Positions 1 to 5,028 of a stretch of DNA of 11,830 bases are shown here, piece by piece. Position 1 is the stretch's first letter; the number at the start of each line of letters is the position of its first letter. Under the pieces are notes generated by a model, which worked only from the letters and a program-made list of their open reading frames with translations, did not search any database and was not told the DNA's origin. Made by a program: the position numbers and the translations under genes. The DNA is from Chloroflexota bacterium (GTDB lineage Bacteria; Chloroflexota; Limnocylindria; Limnocylindrales; CSP1-4), in assembly GCA_021789355.1 (NCBI GenBank), contig JAJYJR010000116.1, forward strand, positions 1 through 11,830, in the 5' to 3' direction.

Positions 1-525
1 TCGGGCGCGAACCGCACGGTGACCCTGCAGCGCATGCAGCAGAACGAGTCCCAGTGGTCGGACATCGCCACCGCCACCACCGACGGCTCCGGCCATGCCA
101 CGTTCACCTACACCCCGCCCGTCAACTCGCAGTTCCAGGCGGTCTACGCGGGCACGCCCGACCTTGGCCCGGGCACGAGCCCGCCGGTCCGCGTCGTGGT
201 GCGCCAGCTCGTCCTGCTGCGGCCGACCAACCTGGGCCGCATCAAGACCGTGCCGGCTGGCACCCGGGTTACCTTCACTGCCACTGTCCGCCCGATCGGA
301 CCGACCCTGGCGCCGGCGAAGGTGACCTTCCAGTTCTGGCGCCAGCTGGGTGGACACTGGGTCTTCGTCACGAAGCGCGACGTGTACGGCGACGCCAGCG
401 GGCGCGCCAGCTGGACCTGGGTCTTCACCTCCCGCGGGCAGTGGTACGTGCGTGCCGTCGCCGACTCGACCCAGACGAACGCGAACAGCTACTGGAGCTC
501 GCCGGAGCGGTACTCGGTCTTCTAA
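1..525 (+). CDS. C-terminal part of a secreted Ig-like repeat protein (5' end off window)
   Basis: The frame is open from base 1 to a TAA stop at 523-525, so this is the last ~174 codons of a longer gene; the internal GTG at 19 is not a credible start. The product has alternating hydrophobic/polar beta-strand patterns, with the phrases TVTLQR, TTDGSGHATFTYTP, FQAVYAG and GTRVTFTATVRP. These are typical of tandem bacterial Ig-like (beta-sandwich) domains in surface proteins. About one and a half such repeats are visible (residues ~1-68 and ~70-174). It is rich in Trp, Tyr and Thr and shows no catalytic motif or C-terminal anchor. The family phrases suggest an extracellular structural or adhesive role; this is inference. 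The gene ends in a 4-nt tail-to-tail overlap with the minus-strand propeller gene. Confident that it is coding and Ig-like; the function is unknown. Confidence 0.75.
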   Translation, partial: SGANRTVTLQRMQQNESQWSDIATATTDGSGHATFTYTPPVNSQFQAVYAGTPDLGPGTSPPVRVVVRQLVLLRPTNLGRIKTVPAGTRVTFTATVRPIGPTLAPAKVTFQFWRQLGGHWVFVTKRDVYGDASGRASWTWVFTSRGQWYVRAVADSTQTNANSYWSSPERYSVF

Positions 526-1967
526 CCCGGGAACGACACCTTCGTCCAGGAGTGGCCGCCGTCGCGCGTGATGTAGAGCGTGCCGACGTTCGCTCCCGTG
601 CCCGTGCCCGTGCCCGTGCCCGTACCGGACTCCGTGATCGCCACGCCCTGTGTCGAGGTGGTGAAGCCAAGGTACGTGAAGAGCGCCGCCTGGCTGCCCG
701 GCTGCCCGACCTGGAGCACCGCCTGCCAGGTCTGGCCGCCATCGAACGTGGCCGTGATCGTGGATGCCTGCGCCATGGTCCCCGCTACCAGGATGGACCC
801 TGCGCCCGGGCTCGCGATCGCGTCGGCGCCATCGAGCGGCAGCGCGGTCCCGGTCTCGGTGAACGTTGCCCCGCCGTCGTGTGAGACGTACAGGTGTTCG
901 CCCTGCTGCGCGGCGGACGGAGGCGAGCCCCAGATCCCGCCGTCGCAGGCGGCGACGAGCTCGCTCGCGCTCGAGGCGGCGAGCACGGCCGGGCCCAGCA
1001 CGGTGGTGCAGGGCGGCGTCCAGGCGACCCACGCGCCGTTGACGAGGCGCGCGCCGCCGACCACCGTCCGATCGACCTGAAGGAGCCAGCCGCTTGTGCC
1101 CGAGAGCAGCAGCTGCGTGGCCGGGACGGGTCCGGCGCCGAACTGCACGCTGAGCGGCGAGACTGCCCATGCGTCGCTCCCGACCGAACTCGAGGCGACG
1201 CGTACGCCGGAGGTGCCGGTCGTGTCGTAGAGCACGGCGTGCACCGAGCCTGCCGACGCCTCCAGGGCGACGACCGGCGCGGACGCCATGCCCGGGATCG
1301 TCACCCGGTGCCACGTCGCCCCGCCGTCGTGGGTGGCCCACAGGTCTGGGCCGAACGCCCAGCCATCGAGCGGGTTGGCGAATCGCAGCGCGCTGACGCC
1401 CGACCCGACCGGCACCATTCCTTCCCCGGCCAGCCCCTGGCCTCCAATCATCTGCGTGCGCGGCGCCTGGATCGCGGTCCAGGTCTGGCCGCCGTCCGAC
1501 GTGCGCAGGATCGACGCACACGACCCGGCGGCACACGGCGCCGATCCCAGCACCCAGCCGAGGTCGGGCGAGGCGAATGTCACCGACGCGGCCTGGAAGC
1601 CGGCAGGCACGGGGCCCCCGGCAGGCGCACCCGACGCGCCCGGTGAGGCCGTTGACCCGGGCGCGCTCGGGGAGTGCGTCGCACCCGGCGAGCCTGACGA
1701 CGGTACGGCCGGCGACATGGTCGGCGCGCCACCAAGCGACGGCCCGCCGCCCGGGCGCGTGACGATCACGGCGCCCGCGACCACCACGAGCACCGCAGCC
1801 GTGGCCAGGGCGGTCGAGAGGCGGATCAAGGATCGCCCCGGCGCGGCCGCCGGGGCGCGCGACGGGATGGATGCCACCCGCTCGACCAGCCGGTCGGGAG
1901 CCGGGTCGGCCGCGAGGTCGTGCAGGACGGATCGGAGCTCCCGATCGAATCGTTCGTCACCACTCAT
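522..1967 (-). CDS. Probable membrane-anchored anti-sigma factor with extracellular Asp-box (BNR) beta-propeller
   Basis: The product is 481 aa from ATG at 1967. This start was chosen because GAGGAG lies just upstream and the ATG overlaps the end of the sigma gene by 11 nt; the frame remains open upstream. Order of parts: a charged cytoplasmic N-terminus (1-45, MSGDERFDRELRSVLHDLAA), one strong TM helix (~46-70), a Ser/Pro/Gly/Ala linker (~72-122), then a beta-propeller. Five Asp-box motifs of type S/T-x-D-G-G-x-T/S-W/F occur near residues 157, 212, 362, 408 and 468, as in sialidase/BNR and YCF48-like propellers. A Gly-Thr dipeptide run sits at ~447-458. Known: ECF sigma factors are commonly followed by a single-TM anti-sigma factor with an extracellular sensor domain. 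Inferred: this protein holds the sigma factor at the membrane and its propeller senses an outside ligand or surface stress. No classical zinc-binding anti-sigma motif is visible, so the anti-sigma role rests on context and topology. Confidence 0.75.
   Translation of the reverse strand: MSGDERFDRELRSVLHDLAADPAPDRLVERVASIPSRAPAAAPGRSLIRLSTALATAAVLVVVAGAVIVTRPGGGPSLGGAPTMSPAVPSSGSPGATHSPSAPGSTASPGASGAPAGGPVPAGFQAASVTFASPDLGWVLGSAPCAAGSCASILRTSDGGQTWTAIQAPRTQMIGGQGLAGEGMVPVGSGVSALRFANPLDGWAFGPDLWATHDGGATWHRVTIPGMASAPVVALEASAGSVHAVLYDTTGTSGVRVASSSVGSDAWAVSPLSVQFGAGPVPATQLLLSGTSGWLLQVDRTVVGGARLVNGAWVAWTPPCTTVLGPAVLAASSASELVAACDGGIWGSPPSAAQQGEHLYVSHDGGATFTETGTALPLDGADAIASPGAGSILVAGTMAQASTITATFDGGQTWQAVLQVGQPGSQAALFTYLGFTTSTQGVAITESGTGTGTGTGTGANVGTLYITRDGGHSWTKVSFPG
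595..624. repeat. Hexanucleotide tandem repeat (CCCGTG, five units)
   Basis: Four exact CCCGTG units are followed by one CCCGTA. The array lies inside the propeller gene and encodes, on the minus strand, a Gly-Thr dipeptide run. Because the unit is 6 bp, gain or loss of copies keeps the frame and only changes the length of a loop before the last Asp-box. Confidence 0.9.
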
Positions 1968-2493
1968 CGCGCATCTCCTCGTCCTCCGATCCCAGCGCGT
2001 CGCGCAGCTGGCGCAGCGCATAGTGGAGGCGTGACTTCACTGTGCCCGAGCCAACCCCGGTGCGTTCGGCGATCTGGCCGACCGTCAGGTCGGCGTAGAA
2101 GCGCAGCACGACCACCTCGCGGTGGTCGGCGCTGAGGGTCCGTATCGCCCGGGCGAGCGTGTGCCGTCGTGCCACCGCGTCGGTAGAGTCGGTCGTGGAG
2201 CCGGCGGTCTCGTTGTCCAGGATCTCGTGCGACGTCCGCCGCCGGACCCGCAGGCGGTCCCGGCACGAGTTCACCAGGATTCGCCCGAACCACGCGTCGA
2301 ACCTGGTCGGATCGCGCAGCTCGGAGAACCGGCTCCAGGCGGTCAGCGCGGCGTCGTGCGTCGCGTCCTCCGCCTCGGTGGGGTCGCCGAGGATGAGCGT
2401 GGCGTACCGGTACGCCACGTCGAGCGCATGACGGTCCACCATGCCGGCGAAGGCTCGGGCGCGCGCGTCCTCGTCCGCCAGCCGGCGTCGCAT
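1957..2493 (-). CDS. RNA polymerase sigma factor, ECF (sigma-70) family
   Basis: The product is 178 aa from ATG at 2493. This start was chosen because GGAGG lies 5 nt upstream; the frame also offers ATG at 2532 and TTG at 2538 but without a clear ribosome binding site. Region 2 spans ~20-82 (AYRYATLILGDPTEAEDATHDAALTAW and WFGRILVNSCRDRLR patterns). Region 4 spans ~115-167 (LSADHREVVVLRFYADLTVGQIAERTGVGSGTVKSRLHYALRQLR) with the helix-turn-helix typical of -35 recognition. There is no region 1 or 3, and the length is normal for ECF factors. It directs RNA polymerase to a small regulon, probably in response to a signal relayed by the overlapping downstream anti-sigma-like propeller protein. 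The 11-nt overlap indicates translational coupling. The family call is very secure; the regulon and signal are unknown. Confidence 0.93.
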   Translation of the reverse strand: MRRRLADEDARARAFAGMVDRHALDVAYRYATLILGDPTEAEDATHDAALTAWSRFSELRDPTRFDAWFGRILVNSCRDRLRVRRRTSHEILDNETAGSTTDSTDAVARRHTLARAIRTLSADHREVVVLRFYADLTVGQIAERTGVGSGTVKSRLHYALRQLRDALGSEDEEMRDEW

Positions 2494-2540
2494 CGGTGCC
2501 TCCACCGCCGGTCTTCCCTCCGTTCCGATCATGCTCAACT

Positions 2541-2567
2541 GACGACCCGGCAGGGCGAATCGTTCAC
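2541..2567 (-). promoter_or_regulatory. Possible ECF-type promoter for the sigma/anti-sigma pair
   Basis: On the minus strand GTGAAC (2567-2562) is followed after 17 nt by CGTC (2544-2541). This resembles the common ECF pattern of an AAC-containing -35 element and a CGTC-like -10 element. Transcription would begin near 2534, giving a leader of ~40 nt before the ATG at 2493. Autoregulation is common for ECF factors, but this match is short and could be chance. Confidence 0.3.
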
Positions 2568-2724
2568 CACCGCACGGAATCCGTCAGATCGTGCCACTGC
2601 CGGCCGCGTCGACCGCGGTTGGCGCTGCCAGCCCGATGGACGCGAGCACCGCGAAGGTCAACGCGCCGCCTGTCCGGCGGGCATGTCCCGGCGGCCGATC
2701 CATGGAGAGTGGCCGTCGCTCGGG

Positions 2725-3105
2725 TCAGACTCCGAGGGTGCGCCTGAGGAGAGCCGCGTCGCGCGCCCCGAACCCCATCTGGACGCGGTCGCCGCTCATG
2801 CCCACGGGGACGGCGATCTGCAGGTCAACCCCGGCGTCGGCCAGCTTGCGCATGACTTCTGCGCCCGTTCCCGGCCGGTTCTCCAGTTCGACCACCACCA
2901 GTTCGATCGCCGCGGCCGTGTAGCCGGCGTCGGCGATGGCCGCCCGCAGTCCGGCCTCGTCATCGGAACCGAGCGCGATCAGGCCCCACATGCCATCCGA
3001 CAGGCCGTAGGCGGGCGCGATGTTCACCTGGCGCCTCGCGGCCGCTTCGAAGAGTCGCGCGAGCACCCCGGATCGGTTGTCCACGGTGATGAGGTACGCG
3101 TTCAT
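2725..3105 (-). CDS. Tandem ACT-domain protein
   Basis: The product is 126 aa from ATG at 3105, preceded by GGGAGAG about 7 nt upstream. The first ACT-like unit (~1-66) has a beta-alpha-beta start (MNAYLITVDNRSGVLARLFEAAARRQVNI), where the NRSGVLARL turn is the usual ligand-loop position. A second unit (~67-126, ELVVVELENRPGTGAEVMRKLADAGVDL) repeats the pattern around NRPGTGAEVM. ACT domains bind amino acids or similar small ligands and usually regulate enzymes or transporters. There is no attached catalytic domain, so it could be a free-standing amino-acid sensor. It is 231 nt upstream of the sigma gene on the same strand; cotranscription is possible but not shown. Confidence 0.8.
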   Translation of the reverse strand: MNAYLITVDNRSGVLARLFEAAARRQVNIAPAYGLSDGMWGLIALGSDDEAGLRAAIADAGYTAAAIELVVVELENRPGTGAEVMRKLADAGVDLQIAVPVGMSGDRVQMGFGARDAALLRRTLGV

Positions 3106-3120
3106 CCGTGTCTCTCCCGC

Positions 3121-3130
3121 TACGATCGTA
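3121..3130. promoter_or_regulatory. 10-bp perfect palindrome upstream of the ACT gene
   Basis: TACGATCGTA is self-complementary. It lies 16-25 nt before the ACT start, just downstream (minus strand) of a weak -10-like TAAGAT at 3142-3137, so it would fall at the transcription start. An operator is conceivable, but short palindromes are common and no -35 element is clear. Confidence 0.25.
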
Positions 3131-3245
3131 CGCGCGATCTTAGGCCGCGGGTCGCTGGCCGGCCAGTCGAGGGATCGCGGCGACTAGTACCAACGCCGTT
3201 TCGTCGAGTCCTTCTTGCTCGTTTCCGCGGTGCGTTGTGCGGTTC

Positions 3246-3251
3246 TATCGT
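3246..3251 (+). promoter_or_regulatory. Possible -10 element for a leaderless transcript
   Basis: TATCGT (TANNNT type) ends 6 nt before the ATG at 3258, the spacing expected if transcription starts at or next to the start codon. No Shine-Dalgarno sequence is visible there, which fits a leaderless mRNA. No convincing -35 is seen. Confidence 0.3.
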
Positions 3252-3257
3252 GCGGGC

Positions 3258-3788
3258 ATGAACGAGATCGACACGTTGACTGCAATCCGGACGCGACTGC
3301 AAGCGCGAGACTACGTTCTGACCAGCTCGCTCGAGGTCATTCAGCGCGAACGCGAGATCATCCGCACCGAGCTCGCGCACGTCCAGGATCTCGTCGAGCT
3401 CGAGGAGCAGCGGGCCGCCGCAGAAGTCAGGCAGGCCCCCATGACCCAGGTCGAGCCAATGACCCAGGCCAACCCGGAGCCGGTGGCGATGGCCCCGGCC
3501 GAGCCCGAGTTCGAGTTCGCGCCGATGACCCAGGCGGAGCCCGAGCCCGAGTTCGCGCCGATGATCGAGTCCGAGGAGCCCGAGTTCGCGCCGATGGCGC
3601 AGCTCCAGGCGCACGCCGCGCCCGAGCCCGAGTTCGAGTTCGCGCCGATGGCCGAGTCCGAGGAGCCCGAGTTCGCGCCGATGGCCCAGGTCGCGCCCGA
3701 ACCCGAACCCGAGCCGGTGTCCGCGGCGGCTCGCTACGCTGAGATGCTCCGACGTATCGAGGTGCTCCGGCACCTCCCCGTGAGCTGA
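3258..3788 (+). CDS. Glu/Pro/Phe-rich repeat protein with N-terminal coiled coil, function unknown
   Basis: The product is 176 aa from ATG at 3258. An N-terminal helical region (~1-58) is rich in Glu, Arg and Leu and is likely coiled coil (SLEVIQREREIIRTELAHVQ). A low-complexity segment (~60-153) repeats EPEF(EF)APM five times with TQ, AES or IES spacers. A short C-terminal helix (~156-172, AARYAEMLRRIEVLRHL) follows. Third codon positions are almost always G or C in this frame, which supports it over the long antisense and out-of-frame readings. No signal peptide or TM segment is present. The acidic repeat is probably disordered and extended. I do not recognise a family; a scaffold or spacer role is only a guess. 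Confidence 0.65.
   Translation: MNEIDTLTAIRTRLQARDYVLTSSLEVIQREREIIRTELAHVQDLVELEEQRAAAEVRQAPMTQVEPMTQANPEPVAMAPAEPEFEFAPMTQAEPEPEFAPMIESEEPEFAPMAQLQAHAAPEPEFEFAPMAESEEPEFAPMAQVAPEPEPEPVSAAARYAEMLRRIEVLRHLPVS
3537..3689 (+). repeat. Imperfect direct repeat inside the Glu/Pro/Phe-rich gene
   Basis: About 66 bp at 3537-3602 recur at 3624-3689, an offset of 87 bp. Each copy encodes EPEF/EPEPEF-APM, I/AESEEPEFAPM and AQ. Shorter copies of the 18-bp core CCCGAGTTCGCGCCGATG are also found. This suggests growth of the gene by tandem duplication. Confidence 0.8.
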
Positions 3789-3886
3789 TCGCCGGCCCAG
3801 GCGCGATTCCGGATGACCCGTCCACGGTCCCGGGGCGCCAGGCCACCGGGCTCCCCCCGCCGCTCCGCTCGTCCGAGGTCCGTTCG

Positions 3887-4540
3887 ATGAGCCATAGTCT
3901 GCGCGAGCGCCTGCGCCTGGTCTTCAGGACCGGCCCCGTCGGCGCCGACGAGATCGCCGGGGCAGGCGCTTCATCCACCGCGTTGCCCTGGGTCCAGTTC
4001 GTGGCGTTCACCGAGGATTGCCGGGTCTCCGGGCGCGTCCAGCTCGACAGCGACCGGTTGAGCGACACACTGAATGGCCACCGGGACTACCTGCTGTGCG
4101 ACGTGCTGGTCGAGAGCCTCGAGGACGGGCGCTCTGTCCGCGCCGACGAGGTACCGGTCGCTCGCGAAGAGCTTCTCGCGGTCCTGACCGATGGCTCCCG
4201 CGGCGACCCGTCCCGCCGGACCCACACCCTGACCTATCCGGTCACCGTCACGGCCGGCCCGTACCTGATCCGCGGCAACATCCATGCCCTGCCCGGTGTG
4301 GAGCCGCTCGCCTCGGCTCACCACCGGCGACCGATGATCCCGCTCTCCGACGCGTGGATCGAGTACCGCTCGGGCGGCGCCTCGCAGACCACGTCGTGCG
4401 GGACCATCGTGGTCAACCGCGAGACGGCCGACTGGATCCAGCTCGGTTTCGCCCGGCCCGGCGCCCTCGCGAACACAGGCGCCGAGACGGTCCCATCCGC
4501 CAGGGGTGGCGCGGCGACCGAGGGCCCGTCCCCGGCTTGA
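3887..4540 (+). CDS. Hypothetical protein with two similar halves (DUF6812-like, tentative)
   Basis: The product is 217 aa from ATG at 3887; GAGG lies ~8 nt upstream. Two segments of about 60 residues look alike. Half 1 (~38-100) has FTEDCRVSGRVQL, RLSDTLNG, YLLCDVLVE and DEVPVAREELLAVL. Half 2 (~119-187) has TAGPYLIRGNIHA, RPMIPLSDAWIEY and CGTIVVNRETADWI. The order is strand-G-strand, a helix-like stretch, LxDVxVE-type strand, then a final strand ending in a helix. The RLSDTLN phrase recalls DUF6812-type proteins, but this is from memory and not secure. The C-terminal ~25 residues are low complexity. No signal peptide or TM helix is seen, so it is probably cytoplasmic. Function unknown; it is 98 nt downstream of the repeat gene on the same strand. 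Confidence 0.7.
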   Translation: MSHSLRERLRLVFRTGPVGADEIAGAGASSTALPWVQFVAFTEDCRVSGRVQLDSDRLSDTLNGHRDYLLCDVLVESLEDGRSVRADEVPVAREELLAVLTDGSRGDPSRRTHTLTYPVTVTAGPYLIRGNIHALPGVEPLASAHHRRPMIPLSDAWIEYRSGGASQTTSCGTIVVNRETADWIQLGFARPGALANTGAETVPSARGGAATEGPSPA

Positions 4541-4652
4541 GCTTCGCCGGTGGGCGCCGGGGCTTCGCGGAACTGCGGGAGGTGCTCGACGAGTGCCGTG
4601 AAGTCGCGCCCCTGTCGGGCCACCGGTGGTTCTTGCGGCCGTGGCCCGGCCT

Positions 4653-4670
4653 GGCCGCTCACACGCGGCC
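4653..4670. other. Small hairpin in the intergenic region
   Basis: GGCCGC and GCGGCC flank a 6-nt loop. It could help end transcription of the upstream gene, but it has no following T tract, so an intrinsic terminator is not supported. Confidence 0.3.
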
Positions 4671-4681
4671 CCGGATGAGGA

Positions 4682-4710
4682 TTGTCATGCACGCATGCAT
4701 ATGGTACAAG
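4682..4710 (+). promoter_or_regulatory. Putative sigma-70 type promoter for the kinase cluster
   Basis: TTGTCA (4682-4687) and TACAAG (4705-4710) are separated by exactly 17 nt, matching TTGACA 5/6 and TATAAT 4/6. This lies in a locally AT-richer patch of an otherwise GC-rich region. Transcription would start near 4717, about 40 nt before the ATG at 4759. The leader contains a short GGGG-ATTCGA-CCCC hairpin (4710-4723). Confidence 0.4.
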
Positions 4711-4758
4711 GGGATTCGACCCCAGTCCCCGGGGTTGACCTAGGGTACTCGAACAAAC

Positions 4759-5010
4759 ATGAACAACGGTACGCGGCCTGCCCAACCCGCGGCGCCCCTG
4801 TCCGCGGCGGCCAACCTGGCCGTCGAGGATGACGAGGCGAGCCGGGCACTCCTCAGTCGGCTCCTCGAATCGGAGGGGTACCGCGTTCCCACCGCCGCCG
4901 ACGGCGAGAGTGGCCTGCGCACCGTCGCCACCTGCCGGCCCGACCTGGTCCTGCTCGATGTCGGGCTGCGCGCGGACGTGGTTGACCCAGTCGGCGCGCG
5001 CGCCGGCTGA
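4759..5010 (+). pseudogene. Response-regulator receiver remnant with internal deletion
   Basis: The frame reads 83 codons from ATG at 4759. Residues ~19-70 match a receiver domain: an acidic pair in LAVEDDEASR, EGYRVPTAADGESGL, and the phospho-acceptor region PDLVLLDVGL. Where the family continues with PD-DG and the next helix, the sequence jumps to RADVVDPVGARAG and stops. This resembles the later helix of receivers (R-x-DVVDRV-x-GL-x-AGADDY). About 30 residues appear to be missing, and the final strand with the conserved Lys is absent. It cannot fold as a normal receiver. It sits 18 nt before the hybrid kinase, so it may now act only as a translated leader. An alternative is a still-useful short peptide, but a decayed gene is more likely. 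Confidence 0.6.
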
Positions 5011-5028
5011 TCGCGCGACGGCCGACCG

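Noticed and set aside
2109..2128. 8-bp hairpin (CGACCACC ... GGTGGTCG) in the sigma gene
   Set aside because: It arises from codons for the common DHREVV motif in GC-rich ECF genes and needs no further explanation.
2122..3261. Plus-strand frame of 379 codons across the sigma and ACT genes
   Set aside because: Runs opposite two recognised genes and shows no family pattern.
3120..3773. Minus-strand frame with Arg-Glu-Leu-Gly-Leu repeats
   Set aside because: Its repeats are the mirror of the plus-strand EPEF-APM repeats; third-position G/C preference favours the plus-strand frame.
4709..4735. tRNA-like T-arm (GGATTCGACCCC)
   Set aside because: No matching acceptor, D or anticodon arms are found around it.
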